Notes: generated from the sequence alone by a model not told the origin. A stretch of DNA of 64,000 bases from Candidatus Sumerlaea chitinivorans (GCA_003290465.1 CP030759.1:350672-414671), one strand, 5' to 3'. Shown: positions 28,447 through 38,223, counted from the first letter of the stretch. Numbers and translations: made by a program.

Positions 28447-28734
28447 ATGGATAGAGGCGTGCGGGTTGTTGCATGGGGGGTGAGCGTCCTCCTGCTGACC
28501 TTACTGGTCTCCTGCGCCCAAAACGAGCGGCACTTCGAGAAGGCCAAAAAACTCGTTCGGGGACCAACTACCGCCCAGCCTACGCCCATGGCCTCTCGTG
28601 ACGAAAACGCGCTGGATTTGCGCAGTGCCGACGTCGAATCGGAGCGATATCTTCCCGTTCAAGAACGTCTTGCACGTCGCCAACGGACTATCGGGCAGGT
28701 TCTTGCCCGATTCGGCCCCGCTCGCTCCCAGTGA
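28447..28734 (+). CDS. Small lipoprotein, unknown
   Basis: 95 aa from ATG 28447; an ATG at 28423 is also possible and neither has a good ribosome binding site. The signal peptide MDRGVRVVAWGVSVLLLTLL ends in the lipobox LVSC. The mature part is short, charged and likely disordered, with no recognisable fold. It is divergent from the histidine kinase gene and convergent with the glycine-zipper lipoprotein gene. Confidence 0.55.
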   Translation: MDRGVRVVAWGVSVLLLTLLVSCAQNERHFEKAKKLVRGPTTAQPTPMASRDENALDLRSADVESERYLPVQERLARRQRTIGQVLARFGPARSQ

Positions 28735-28790
28735 CCCATCCCTCGGCAGGCCCATTTGGCGCCGTGGGAGCCCAAAGCCTGTGTCGTGGC

Positions 28791-28826
28791 AAAAATAGAG
28801 GCCGCGTGGGGCAGCCCCACACGGCC
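28791..28826 (-). terminator. Rho-independent terminator of the glycine-zipper lipoprotein gene
   Basis: The arms GGCCGCGTGGGG (28800-28811) and CCCCACACGGCC (28815-28826) pair with one mismatch. On the minus strand the hairpin is followed by ctctattttt (28791-28800). It may also stop the convergent plus-strand gene. Confidence 0.8.
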
Positions 28827-28864
28827 AAACAGTTCGAAGCTCAGGCTTGTCAGTGACGTTAGGC

Positions 28865-29197
28865 TTAGTACTTGCGCGGAGGGGGCGCCTGCTGCGCGTC
28901 CATGTAGCCCTCTTCGTAGGCTTGCTTCTTCTCGAGCTCTTGGTTCTTTTGCCGCTCGCGATTCAGCTCCATCTGGCTTCCCACGAGAGCACCGCCGAGC
29001 GTTCCGACACCCGCGCCAATCAGCGCTCCCTTGCCTTTATTCTTGCTGGCAAGTGCCCCTACGGCTGCGCCGCCCAAGCCGCCAACTGCCGCAGAACCCA
29101 GCGTCGTATTTCCGGGTGCGTTTGCCGTTGTCGTGTCGCAGCCACTCAAACAGATTCCAAGTCCCGCGATAATCGCCACAGCAACCAACTTCTTCAT
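28865..29197 (-). CDS. Glycine-zipper lipoprotein
   Basis: 110 aa. Signal peptide with lipobox LSGC, then an Ala/Gly-rich glycine-zipper segment of about 45 residues (GGLGGAAVGALASKN, GALIGAGVGTLGGALVG) able to insert in or pack against the outer membrane. A charged helical tail rich in Glu, Lys and Gln ends in PPPRKY. It resembles SlyB/OsmB-type small outer-membrane lipoproteins, often stress-linked. A strong ribosome binding site (aaggag) precedes ATG 29197. Confidence 0.85.
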   Translation of the reverse strand: MKKLVAVAIIAGLGICLSGCDTTTANAPGNTTLGSAAVGGLGGAAVGALASKNKGKGALIGAGVGTLGGALVGSQMELNRERQKNQELEKKQAYEEGYMDAQQAPPPRKY

Positions 29198-29284
29198 GAA
29201 TCCAAGCTCCTTCGAGAATTTGTCAGCTTAATCGCAAATGTATAACAACACTTGCTTCTCTACATTTCCAACAAAATATGCTTA

Positions 29285-29953
29285 TTACCTACCTGCCCCA
29301 AGTCGCGTGGAAATAGCTCCATGGATAATTCTCATGACCAAGTTGTGCAATGTTTCAATGTCGAGAGTGGCATCAAGCTGAACCCACTGCGAGAACTGCA
29401 TCTGCTCGAACATTTTTGCTACCCGTTCCTGATAGGCCTGTTGCTCAAACAGGTTCAAACCCGTGTCTCTGGACTGGCGAATTCTTTGGAGGCAAATTTC
29501 CACGGGTAGATGGAAATAGAGAATGAGATCCGGGACCGGGGCGATCTTCTCATTTTCCCGCTGAATCATCGCGGGATCGAGACCCAGTGCGCCTTGGTAT
29601 GCCATGGAGGAAAGATAATAACGGTCAATGCAGACGATTGCGCCGCGCTCGAGGGCGGGGCGAATGTTGCGCTCCACGTCCTCTTTGCGGTCCAAAAGAA
29701 ATAACTCGAATTCCTCGTGGGGCGAAATCTTCTCGCGTCCTGCCACCATGAGCTCCCGCAAGCGCTTTCCATAAGGGCCATCTGTGGGCTCGCGAAGGTA
29801 GACAGCATCAAAGCCTTCGTCTTGGAGCCGGGCAACCGCCATCTTTGCCTGAGTTGTCTTGCCGGCGCCATCAATCCCTTCAAAAGCAATCAATAACCCA
29901 CCGCGCAAGCGTCGCGGAGTCAGTTTCTCATCCTCGTTTCTGACGGTTTCCAT
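29285..29953 (-). CDS. tmk: Thymidylate kinase
   Basis: 222 aa. It phosphorylates dTMP to dTDP. The P-loop is EGIDGAGKTT (residues 25-34), the dTMP-binding DR motif is in CIDRYYLSSMAYQG, and the LID region contains RQSRDTGLNLFE. ATG 29953 gives a 20-residue N-terminal extension before the P-loop strand; the open frame to 30148 is not needed. The gene is divergent from rpsB, with 356 bases between them. Confidence 0.93.
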   Translation of the reverse strand: METVRNEDEKLTPRRLRGGLLIAFEGIDGAGKTTQAKMAVARLQDEGFDAVYLREPTDGPYGKRLRELMVAGREKISPHEEFELFLLDRKEDVERNIRPALERGAIVCIDRYYLSSMAYQGALGLDPAMIQRENEKIAPVPDLILYFHLPVEICLQRIRQSRDTGLNLFEQQAYQERVAKMFEQMQFSQWVQLDATLDIETLHNLVMRIIHGAISTRLGAGR

Positions 29954-30309
29954 AACTTTAGGTTGCGATTTGCAACCCACATGAAAATGCAATCTCAAGT
30001 CCGAAAGCGAACCCAAGCTTTGCGAAATTCTGGCCGGTGCGTGTCGTGTGCTGCTTCCCGAAGGGGATGGCCTACTTGCGGCCTCAGTTGCCCTGTCGTA
30101 TTTCCTCGGTGAATAAGCTCCGCTTAAGGGAGCTAAGACAGGACGCATGCGTGGGACATAGCGCTACGTTAGCGTTCCATGCCGTGCCATTACACACGCC
30201 GGTGCAACGGGTGCATGGGTGCGCTGTGGGGTGCGCGAGCAGCCTCATAAGCGTCGAGCCCCTGGGGATTGCACCGGCGGAGGATCACAACCCGAAAGGA
30301 GTCATTCTC
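29954..30309 (+). other. 356-base divergent region with probable rpsB leader
   Basis: Holds the promoters of tmk (minus) and rpsB (plus). A small hairpin AGCTCC/GGAGCT is at 30116-30121 and 30129-30134. The stretch from about 30150 to 30290 is GC-rich and full of partially complementary segments (repeats of ggtgc and gcgc types), which fits a structured 5' leader such as the S2 autoregulatory leaders known in other bacteria. I cannot match it to a specific leader class. Confidence 0.4.
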
Positions 30310-31206
30310 ATGGTTAATATAACCATGAAACAGCTTTTGGAAGCTGGGGTGCACTTCGGACACCAGAGTCGCCGCTGGAACCCGAAGATGAAGCCCTACA
30401 TTTACACCGAGCGCAACGGCATCTACATTATTGACCTGAAGAAAACCCTCAAAATGTTGCGCGATGCCTGCCGGTTCGTGCGCGACGCCGTCGCAGACGG
30501 CAAGACCGTCCTTTTTGTCGGCACAAAAAAACAGGCAAAAGATTCCATTTACGAAGCTGCGCGCGACTGCAACATGTTCTACGTCAACAACCGCTGGCTC
30601 GGTGGCATGTTGACCAATTTCCGGACTGTTCGACGAAGCGTGATGCGCTTGCTTGAAATCGAGCGCATGGAGCAAGACGGCACGCTCCAACAGTACTCGA
30701 AAAAAGAACAGGCCATGATTCTTCGCGAAAAGGTGGGACTCGAGAAGAACCTCGCCGGCGTGAAAAAGATGGATCAATTGCCGGGGGTCCTCTTCGTTGT
30801 GGATCCACATAAAGAAGCCATTGCAGTCAAGGAGGCGCGTAAGCTCCACATTCCGGTGGTCGCAATCGTTGATACGAACTGTGATCCCGACATGGTGGAC
30901 TGGGTCATCCCGGGAAATGACGACGCAATCCGCGCTGTAAAGCTCATTTCCCAGAAAATCGCCGAGAGTGTTCACGAAGGCTTATTGGCCCGCGCCGATA
31001 CCGGCCAGCCTCTTCAGACCGAGTTGCCGGCTGCTCCGCCGACGGTTGACATTGAGAGCCTTGAGCGCCGCATGAAGTATGACACCGAAGAGGATGAAGA
31101 AGAGGGCGGCGAGATCGACTACGAAGCCGTCGCTTTGGCGGAGCCCGATGAGGAAATCCTCGCTGCTAAGCAGGAAGCTGAAGAGGAGGAAGAAGAGCAG
31201 CGCTAA
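30310..31206 (+). CDS. rpsB: 30S ribosomal protein S2
   Basis: 298 aa. The conserved N-terminus [19 protein letters not shown] and the downstream [10 protein letters not shown] and [10 protein letters not shown] motifs are typical of S2. aaaggag lies just before ATG 30310; the frame is open far upstream but that part is leader. The protein is longer than E. coli S2 (241 aa) because of an acidic C-terminal extension of about 45 residues, dominated by Glu and Asp. tsf, the usual partner, is missing: a strong terminator follows and the next gene is on the other strand. Confidence 0.97.
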   Translation: MVNITMKQLLEAGVHFGHQSRRWNPKMKPYIYTERNGIYIIDLKKTLKMLRDACRFVRDAVADGKTVLFVGTKKQAKDSIYEAARDCNMFYVNNRWLGGMLTNFRTVRRSVMRLLEIERMEQDGTLQQYSKKEQAMILREKVGLEKNLAGVKKMDQLPGVLFVVDPHKEAIAVKEARKLHIPVVAIVDTNCDPDMVDWVIPGNDDAIRAVKLISQKIAESVHEGLLARADTGQPLQTELPAAPPTVDIESLERRMKYDTEEDEEEGGEIDYEAVALAEPDEEILAAKQEAEEEEEEQR

Positions 31207-31264
31207 CCGAGGCCGCATTTCCTCCTGTTCAGGAAGAAATTATTTCTTCGCTGGGCATCAGTGC

Positions 31265-31298
31265 AGGGGACGTCGGTTTGACGACGTCCCCTCTTTTT
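31265..31298 (+). terminator. Rho-independent terminator of rpsB
   Basis: The perfect 11-base arms AGGGGACGTCG and CGACGTCCCCT, with a 6-base loop, are followed by ctttttcg. Confidence 0.93.
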
Positions 31299-31430
31299 CG
31301 TTGGATCATCTTCTAAGTGGAGAAGTTCTCTACGCAGGGCGTCTACCAACCTCGCTTGTTGCGGGGTGTGGGCAAGCACAATGGGGAGACCCACGAAGCC
31401 CACGCAGAATGGATCCCCTCCGTAGCTCAA

Positions 31431-32048
31431 TTAAGGGACGCGAGCTGCTCCCGCAAATGTCCACTCGCTCCCATCAGGGCCACGCACCACCAAGTCATAG
31501 TCGCCTGACTCGAGAAAGGCGAGGTGCTGGGAATCGAATTGGAGAAGGTTGTCGCTGCGTCGAGTGGGATTGAGTTCTGTCTCCAAGCCGTAGCGGCGTA
31601 GGTAGATCCGACAGTTTGCCAAACGTTGTCCTTCTACTTGGAAGGAAACAGGCTTATCCGGCTGAATCAGGGACAAGGTATGGGTTGTGACGACGGGAGG
31701 CTCTTGTCGAGTGACCACAGATGAGCGCGGCGTACTTGATTGAGATTTCGGTTTAGATGCCACGCGGCCAGCCGAGGCGGCCGGACGAGCCAGCGTCGGC
31801 TTCTCAGTGGGTTTCTTAGTTTCCCTAGGACTGGATTTCGGAGCCGGCGACGCCTTTTGGGAAGGAGAGCTCTTCGGAGAAAGTTTTGCCTGAGGCGTGG
31901 TGTATGCGGTGGGACGCACCACGACGCGCTGAACTTGATTCTTTCCTTCGTCGTCTCCGCACGCGCTCAACAATAACGCGCCTGCGAGGGCAAGAAGCCA
32001 ACCTATTGGCCTCACTGACTGAGGTAATTTGAATTTTGACGCCTTCAT
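31431..32048 (-). CDS. Lipoprotein with Pro/Ser/Lys-rich linker, unknown
   Basis: 205 aa from ATG 32048. The signal peptide ends in the lipobox LSAC at ALLLSACGDDEG. Residues about 45-115 are a low-complexity Pro/Ser/Lys/Thr linker, suited to crossing the peptidoglycan. The C-terminal 80 residues form a small beta-rich domain (VSFQVEGQRLANCRIYLRRY, SGDYDLVVRGPDGSEW) resembling an IPT/TIG or Ig-like fold. Function unknown. It is divergent from the TPR protein gene across 139 bases. Confidence 0.7.
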   Translation of the reverse strand: MKASKFKLPQSVRPIGWLLALAGALLLSACGDDEGKNQVQRVVVRPTAYTTPQAKLSPKSSPSQKASPAPKSSPRETKKPTEKPTLARPAASAGRVASKPKSQSSTPRSSVVTRQEPPVVTTHTLSLIQPDKPVSFQVEGQRLANCRIYLRRYGLETELNPTRRSDNLLQFDSQHLAFLESGDYDLVVRGPDGSEWTFAGAARVP

Positions 32049-32187
32049 CTCTGAATGAGCCAACTTTCTGGGAAACGCGGAATCAAGTTTTTGAAAGTGT
32101 AAACTTTAGATGGTCGGTATCGTGCGGACAAATGGCTTAATCCTTGCTTCGCACTCTGAGAGGCGGATAAAACAGGATCGAGGCGCT

Positions 32188-33819
32188 ATGAAGCACGAAA
32201 ATTGGACAATGCGTCAAAGTGGCGCGTGGATGGTCTTATCGAGCAGGCGTTGGGGGCGACCGACATGGGCGAAGGTGCTCGCTATTGGCCTTGCTGGCCT
32301 GTCTCTCTTCGTGCCCGTTGCCGGGTGGGCACAGACGACGGACCCGCGCACTTTGTTGCGTGACTTGAAAACCGTGCAATTTCGCGAGGACGGCCTGCCT
32401 CTGAACGAGACAGGAAAAGCCGTCCCCGACGAAGAGCCGCCCAGAGAAATGCTCCCCAGTGCATCGCCTGAGTCTCTCTTCTCACCTGATACCCAAGCAA
32501 ATCCTCCCACCAAGAGCGGCGAGAGCGAAAAGAGTAGCTCGCGCAAGGGAATTCTCGGGCGCTTACCTTTCTTCGGAGGACGATCGCGTGGTGAACAGGC
32601 CACCCCCGTCAAGCGACCGGCAGTCGAGGCTGCGACGAGCGAAGTACCGGTTGGGACACCGCCCGTTCTTCTCCCACCTCCTGACGAGCTCCCCACGCAA
32701 GACCGCGTGCTCAGTTCGACCTTGGCTGCTCCGCAAGGAGTACCACACGGAAGCGCAGCGCAGTTGCAAGAACCAAGGATTGCGGGGACGGTGTCTGCAA
32801 CCGTCACTCCCCGCGAGGGGAGCCCCGAAGCTATGAATCCTATGGGGGCAGAAGCGCGGCCGGGGCCATCAGCAGGCGGTTCCCTCATGATCCGCAAGCC
32901 CAGCGAGAATACCCCCTCCCAAGCTCTGCCGGCCCCAACCCGCGCAGTGCCATCTCCGCGTGAGTCGGGGACCGAAGCCGAATTGCGTAATAGAAGCGAA
33001 GTCAGTGCTGCGGCCACAGCTCCCGTGGCGTCTGTGCCAGTTTCCTCTGCTGAACAACATGCACCAGCTCCCCGGCTTCAGCCATCTGATTTCGCGCTTC
33101 CCAATGAACGCATCGAGCCGCGCGAGGAAGTGCGATTCGCGTACATTGAGGCGATTGCCTTGGCTCGCGAAGGCAAGTCAGCGGCTGCTGCGCAGAAACT
33201 TCGCCTATTCGCGCGGACGTACCCATCCTCGCCCCTTGCTCCTCGTGCGATTTTTCTCGCCGCTCTTCTCTCTGAGGACCCGCAAGTCGCCGAGCAGGAC
33301 GTTCGCACGCTTCAGCGATTTTTCCCAACGAGCGACTACTTAACCGAGTTGAAACTGCGTGGCTTGTCAGTAGCTGATGATGTACCGGCAAAATCCGCCC
33401 AGCTGGCATCCTCAACTTGGGAGACGTCGTCTTCCGCTCCCATCCGACAGCTCAATCAAGTGCGCGATCGAGTGGAGGAATTGATGCGTGACAAGCGGTA
33501 CGTGGAGGCGCTGAGTGTTCTGGAGCAAATTCCAAATGGCCAAGGAATCCCCGATGTTCTTGACCTTCAGGCTCAGTGCTACCTTGGGCTGGGCGACAAT
33601 CGTACGGCTTTGGCGATGATTGCGCAGCTTCTCGAGAACTTTCCGAGTTATGAGCGTCGCCAAGCCATCCGCCTGAGTTATGGCCTGCTACTTGAGGACG
33701 CCAGCCAATATGAACGCGCCCGTGCTGAATATCGTAAAATCCTTGAGGAAGCGCCTGATTCCGATGAAGCACGCGCAGCGCGGGCGCGCCTTGAGCAGCT
33801 CAACACACTCACTGAATGA
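32188..33819 (+). CDS. Exported TPR protein with long disordered linker
   Basis: 543 aa from ATG 32188 (gagg lies five bases upstream; the frame is open from 32110). Signal peptide with core VLAIGLAGLSLFVPVAG and cleavage after GWA. Residues about 50-310 are low complexity, rich in Pro, Ser, Ala and Glu. The C-terminal 200 residues are tetratricopeptide-like helices (RFAYIEAIALAREGKSAAAA, QCYLGLGDNRTALAM, ASQYERARAEYRKILEEAP). It may be a periplasmic scaffold, similar in layout to YbgF/BamD-like or pilus-assembly TPR proteins, but the role cannot be assigned. Confidence 0.75.
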   Translation: MKHENWTMRQSGAWMVLSSRRWGRPTWAKVLAIGLAGLSLFVPVAGWAQTTDPRTLLRDLKTVQFREDGLPLNETGKAVPDEEPPREMLPSASPESLFSPDTQANPPTKSGESEKSSSRKGILGRLPFFGGRSRGEQATPVKRPAVEAATSEVPVGTPPVLLPPPDELPTQDRVLSSTLAAPQGVPHGSAAQLQEPRIAGTVSATVTPREGSPEAMNPMGAEARPGPSAGGSLMIRKPSENTPSQALPAPTRAVPSPRESGTEAELRNRSEVSAAATAPVASVPVSSAEQHAPAPRLQPSDFALPNERIEPREEVRFAYIEAIALAREGKSAAAAQKLRLFARTYPSSPLAPRAIFLAALLSEDPQVAEQDVRTLQRFFPTSDYLTELKLRGLSVADDVPAKSAQLASSTWETSSSAPIRQLNQVRDRVEELMRDKRYVEALSVLEQIPNGQGIPDVLDLQAQCYLGLGDNRTALAMIAQLLENFPSYERRQAIRLSYGLLLEDASQYERARAEYRKILEEAPDSDEARAARARLEQLNTLTE

Positions 33820-34212
33820 TACCACGCCGTGTAGACGACGCGCGCGAGCTTTGCTTTTGGAGTGGGAGCTCTCCTATGCCATAGAAATCCCTTGAAATGT
33901 GTCAGGGTAAATAACGTGCGAGCGGCGACCATCAACCCGGGCTTGTGGCACCGGGCGATCCATGTCCGGCTTTTCCGCTTGATATTGAAGGAGGTTCGAA
34001 GCAATCCGTTAGTCGAGTAATTATCGTGAGTAGGAGACGGATTGAGTGCCCGCTTCTCTTGCGCGCACTATCCCACTCGGTCAGGTTGTAGACGCTGCAC
34101 GACCTGCGGGACAAGCTGACATCAATCAAGGTGGGAGGTCCCCTGCTCATGGTCGGCTTAACAATGGCACAACGTGAAAGTGTGTCCCGAATTTGCGAGA
34201 AGGAGCAGCCAG
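33820..34212 (+). other. 393-base intergenic region
   Basis: It lies between the TPR gene and a small secreted protein gene, both on the plus strand. It holds short imperfect hairpins (for example around 33850-33877) but no T-run terminator, no clear promoter and no supported gene. An antisense frame at 33932-34390 has no protein-like features. Confidence 0.4.
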
Positions 34213-34635
34213 ATGAGTCCCGTGAGATCGCTGATGTCAGTTGCTTTACTGCTTTGGGGGGCAAGCGCCTGGGCGCAATGTCCGGAGAATGCTTCGCTGG
34301 CTCCCGCGCAATGGCGAAGCTGTGATGGCATGGAGATGCGGGTGGGTAGAGGCGGGTATGGATTTTGGACCCGAGTTCTGACCCCAACAACTCTCGATAG
34401 TTATGTGATGACGAAATACGCGCCCTCTGGCGCTACGCCCTCATCCTTGTGGGGCTGCTCTACGGATTTTAATTCACCGCCCAGAATTCGGCAATATGCG
34501 GTTTATGTGCCCCCTATCCCTTACACCCATCCGCCGGTGTACGCCCCGCTTCCAACGAGTGTAACAAGCGACCGCATGTCGGCGGTGGAACAGGAGCGCT
34601 TAAAGGCAGGCGTGGCCGTTAGTCTTGAGTACTAA
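34213..34635 (+). CDS. Small secreted protein, unknown
   Basis: 140 aa from ATG 34213, preceded by aaggag. Signal peptide MSPVRSLMSVALLLWGASAWA with cleavage before QCPENA. The mature protein has four cysteines and is rich in Pro and Tyr (VPPIPYTHPPVYAPLP). WRSCDGMEMRVGRGGYGFW and a WGC motif suggest a small disulfide-stabilised domain. No family recognised. Confidence 0.65.
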   Translation: MSPVRSLMSVALLLWGASAWAQCPENASLAPAQWRSCDGMEMRVGRGGYGFWTRVLTPTTLDSYVMTKYAPSGATPSSLWGCSTDFNSPPRIRQYAVYVPPIPYTHPPVYAPLPTSVTSDRMSAVEQERLKAGVAVSLEY

Positions 34636-34764
34636 CTCGCGCCGCCTATCGAAAAGTCGTGACGCGTAGAGCGAATTTGTCCATGATGAAGGTCTGCGCT
34701 GTCCCGACGGGGCTGAGCTCGGGACTCAGGCAGAAAACAACAAGAAGTTTTGTTTGGGGCGCGA

Positions 34765-37700
34765 CTATGCGACGGCCACGCGGTTCCGCCCCTCGCGTTT
34801 TGCTTGATAAAGGGCGCGATCTGCTGCCGCCAAGAGGTCGTCAATCGTAGCCGCGTCAGCGTCCTCGCACTGCGTGACCCCTACGCTGATGGTGATGCGG
34901 AATGTCTTGCCTGGACCCGCGTCAAACTCAAGGTCGGCAACCCGGGAGCGGAGCCTTTCTGCAAAAACCAGCGCTCCCTCCAGGCCGGTTTCCGGCATCA
35001 CAATGAGAAACTCCTCGCCACCATAGCGACCCGCAACATCCACGGCACGGATATTTGTACGGACCACCTCGCCCAACCTGCGCAGCACTTCGTCCCCAAC
35101 AAGATGCCCGTAGGTGTCGTTGATTTGCTTAAAGTGGTCAATGTCGAGCATCAGCACCGAGAGCAGCAGCCGATAACGCCGTGCCCGACCCAATTCACGC
35201 TCAAAGAGCGTCAGTGCCAAACGGCGGTTGGCAAGCCCCGTAAGAGCATCTGTTGTCGCAAGAGTCTCCAGCTCTTGGTTCTTTCGCTCCAGCTCATGTT
35301 GAAGGGTGAGTTCTTTTGTTCGATCTGCAATGAACGAGATCAGCATCACTCCCTGTTGGGTTTTGACAAAGCGGTTGGCGATCTCTACCCAAAGCTCACG
35401 GCCATTCCAAAGGCGAACCTTTCTTTGTAGAACTGGTTCCACGGTTTGGGTTGCAAACCGTTCGCGGTACTTCGCTTCCATTTCCTCCCAATGCTCAGAA
35501 TCGTAGACCACCGTGAAAGGTTTCCCGATCAATTCTTCTTCGGTCTTTCCGGTTAGCTCACAATATGCGGGGTTGACCATCCACACGAGGCCTTGCGAAT
35601 CCGTGAGGCGCATGGCAACGGCAGCTTGCTCCCAAATGGTGCGCAGCTGCGATTCACTTATTTGCAGGCGTTCGTAACTCTGCACTCGCTCAAGTCCTGC
35701 CGCACAGTACCCCGCAAGCGCTTGCAGATCCTCCAAGTCCCGTGGGGTGAAGGCATGCTTGCGGTAGCTTTGGAAGGAAAGTGTGCCCAACGCTTGGTCA
35801 CCCGATCGAATGCCAACGATCATTACAGATTGACTGCGTGCGTTGGGATCGCCGAACGAAGTCAGCAGTGCAGCCCGCTCGTCAGTCTCTCGATCCACAA
35901 TCAGAATGGCTTTGCCTTCCATAGCCTGGGTTTCCAGCGGGGTAGGTGCGCTCGGGAAGCTGCTTTCGGGATTAATGCGCTGAAGAACTCCACCAATTGT
36001 ATCATAACAGACGAGCGCGGACATCTTGCCTGTTAGACTATCAAGCATGCGAATGTTACAGGAATGCCATTCGAAGAGTTGTGCAGCCGCACCCGCAATT
36101 AGCTCTGCAGCCTCTGCAGCGCTTGTGACTGTGGTAAGCTTGTTTCCAAGCTCTGCAAAAACCTGAGCTCGCTGTTCCAAGCGTTTTCGTTCGGTGATGT
36201 CCTGTAAAATGCCAATGGAGGCAATGATCTCGCCAGTCTGGTCTCGTTCGGTCATGGCGCTGTCGGCGAGCCAGATCAAGCGCCCATCTTTACATCGGAA
36301 CAGATACTCCGCTTGATAGCGGCCAATCTCCCCGCGCAGGATTTTATTCCGTCGGGTCTCTTCCAGGCGTTTTTGGAGCTGCTCCCTGCCACCATTCCCT
36401 GAATCTGGCAACTCGACCCGTGGGTAAAAGACTTCCTTTGCAATTACGTGGGTGCCAAAATTCTCCCATGTTAGCTCTTCCGAGGAATACCCAGTAAGGC
36501 GTTCGATCTCGCCGGCTGGGAAGTCATAGCGCTTGGTTCGAAAATCCAAGCGGTAAGGCACTGCATTTGCCGACAAGATCGCCTGACGGTAAATGTCGTG
36601 GAGGCGACGCAACTCCTCTTCAGCTCGGACCTGCGCAGTGACTTCGCGAAGGGTCCCCATAATCACCTTGCGCCCCTGCAGCTCCACGACCGTTCCCATG
36701 CTATCACAGTAGATTGTCTCGCCGTCCTTGCGAAGTATGCGCAATCGGATTGGTGAAAGATCTGACTGCCCCCCTAAGCGCTGTTTCATGCGCTCTAACC
36801 AAGCTGGTCGGTCATCAGGGTGGATGACGTCAATCACGTGAACATGCTCGGTCAAGTCCGCTACGTTATTGTAACCAAGCATGTGAGCCAGCGAATGATT
36901 GGCGTAGAGGAAGTGCTCTCCGTCGTGGATGTAAACACCGTCAAGATTCCGTTCACTCAGCACCCGATAACGTTCTTCACTGGTGCGAAGGGCTTCGACA
37001 AGTTGAGCACGTTCGAGAGCCGCTGCAAATCGGTCGGCAAGCCACTCAAGTAGGCGAAGATCATTATCTCCATAGGCGCGTGGCCGATAACTTTGGATGG
37101 TAATCAGCCCAATGCTGCGCTCCCCAAGGCGAATGGGAACGTACATAAGCGATTTGCTAACCTGGGATTCGTCACCGAATGGGCGCAAATCGTCAGGGGG
37201 CTCACGCTTTGTCCCCCGAAGGAAAAGCAGGGATTCACCCGCAAGAACTCGGCGGAAAATTGAGTTCACGGGGTATTGTCGGTCCATCGTGATAGGGGTG
37301 CGTTTCCCCTCGATCTCGTCGAAAGCTAAAACGGTTTGAAAGGAAGAGGTTTGCGGGTCCCACAACGCAACGCTTGCCGAATCCCACCCAATGAAGCGGT
37401 CCGCTGCTTCTAAAATCAGGCGACACGCCTCGTGGGTGGATCCCACACTGCTGAGTTTCTCGCCCATCTCTACGAATGCTTGGCTTAGTGCGATCCTCCC
37501 TCGACGAAGCCACAGGTCTACTCCATGGGATCCTATGAGTATTAGAACTAGTAAGCCTAATCCGAGAAAAATGCCGAGCAGCTGGTTTTCAATTCGGTTA
37601 GCGAGTTGAATACCATATAAATGAAGCGTTTCGCTGAGATTCCACGTGTCGTTGCGTACGGAGAGGAGAGCCTGTTCAACCGCAGGCGACTCCAAAAGAT

Positions 37701-38223
37701 CAATCGCACGCCGAACCTTTAGTGGGGCGGACAACACCTGCTCTTCTTTGGAGAGCGTGACCTGTGCTACCTCCTTTGGCAGTTGCTCCAAAGGAAGGCT
37801 TGTCCCTTCACTAAGAAGGCGTAGAGCGTACAGGCGAGCATCGTGAAGCTTGCGGAGGTTTCTGCGAATATCTCTAATACGAGAGGAATCGTTTTTGGGG
37901 ATGAGAGGTTGAGTCGCACTCTCAAGTCGCTGCAACTCATCGGCCCAGTTCGTGGTCTGCAGTGCCATAAGAGGCATCCAGTTTCCCAACCGCGTAAATG
38001 GTTCAATCGCGTGTTGGAGCATCAGAGTATAGCGGGTAATGACATGCGCTCGATGGGACGCCTGAAAATACGCGTTGGCTTTGCGGATTTCACGCGTAAG
38101 AGTCAACCACGCTGTCACTCCTATCACGACGAGCAACACAACTGCGGCGACATGAAGCCCTGCGGCCAACCGCGTGCGTACGTGCGGAAGGAAATCGACG
38201 TATGTCTTGCGCTTTTCTGTCAC
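34765..38223 (-). CDS. Multi-sensor membrane diguanylate cyclase (GAF-PAS-PAS-GAF-PAS-GGDEF)
   Basis: 1152 aa. It is predicted to make cyclic di-GMP from GTP in response to sensed signals. Two membrane helices (about 20-42 and 212-236) enclose a helical periplasmic domain. Cytoplasmic modules in order: GAF (about 255-410), PAS (about 420-540), a second PAS (about 550-690), GAF (about 700-850), PAS (about 860-985) and the cyclase domain (about 985-1152). The active-site signature is GGEEF at 1068-1072, a functional variant of GGDEF. An inhibitory I-site R1059-x-x-D1062 lies five residues upstream, so product feedback inhibition is expected. No EAL or HD-GYP domain. Confidence 0.93.
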   Translation of the reverse strand: MTEKRKTYVDFLPHVRTRLAAGLHVAAVVLLVVIGVTAWLTLTREIRKANAYFQASHRAHVITRYTLMLQHAIEPFTRLGNWMPLMALQTTNWADELQRLESATQPLIPKNDSSRIRDIRRNLRKLHDARLYALRLLSEGTSLPLEQLPKEVAQVTLSKEEQVLSAPLKVRRAIDLLESPAVEQALLSVRNDTWNLSETLHLYGIQLANRIENQLLGIFLGLGLLVLILIGSHGVDLWLRRGRIALSQAFVEMGEKLSSVGSTHEACRLILEAADRFIGWDSASVALWDPQTSSFQTVLAFDEIEGKRTPITMDRQYPVNSIFRRVLAGESLLFLRGTKREPPDDLRPFGDESQVSKSLMYVPIRLGERSIGLITIQSYRPRAYGDNDLRLLEWLADRFAAALERAQLVEALRTSEERYRVLSERNLDGVYIHDGEHFLYANHSLAHMLGYNNVADLTEHVHVIDVIHPDDRPAWLERMKQRLGGQSDLSPIRLRILRKDGETIYCDSMGTVVELQGRKVIMGTLREVTAQVRAEEELRRLHDIYRQAILSANAVPYRLDFRTKRYDFPAGEIERLTGYSSEELTWENFGTHVIAKEVFYPRVELPDSGNGGREQLQKRLEETRRNKILRGEIGRYQAEYLFRCKDGRLIWLADSAMTERDQTGEIIASIGILQDITERKRLEQRAQVFAELGNKLTTVTSAAEAAELIAGAAAQLFEWHSCNIRMLDSLTGKMSALVCYDTIGGVLQRINPESSFPSAPTPLETQAMEGKAILIVDRETDERAALLTSFGDPNARSQSVMIVGIRSGDQALGTLSFQSYRKHAFTPRDLEDLQALAGYCAAGLERVQSYERLQISESQLRTIWEQAAVAMRLTDSQGLVWMVNPAYCELTGKTEEELIGKPFTVVYDSEHWEEMEAKYRERFATQTVEPVLQRKVRLWNGRELWVEIANRFVKTQQGVMLISFIADRTKELTLQHELERKNQELETLATTDALTGLANRRLALTLFERELGRARRYRLLLSVLMLDIDHFKQINDTYGHLVGDEVLRRLGEVVRTNIRAVDVAGRYGGEEFLIVMPETGLEGALVFAERLRSRVADLEFDAGPGKTFRITISVGVTQCEDADAATIDDLLAAADRALYQAKREGRNRVAVA

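Noticed and set aside
33932-34390. 152-codon minus-strand frame in the gap after the TPR gene
   Set aside because: Ser/Arg/Pro-rich composition with no protein-like pattern, and it overlaps the signal-peptide region of the better supported secreted protein gene.
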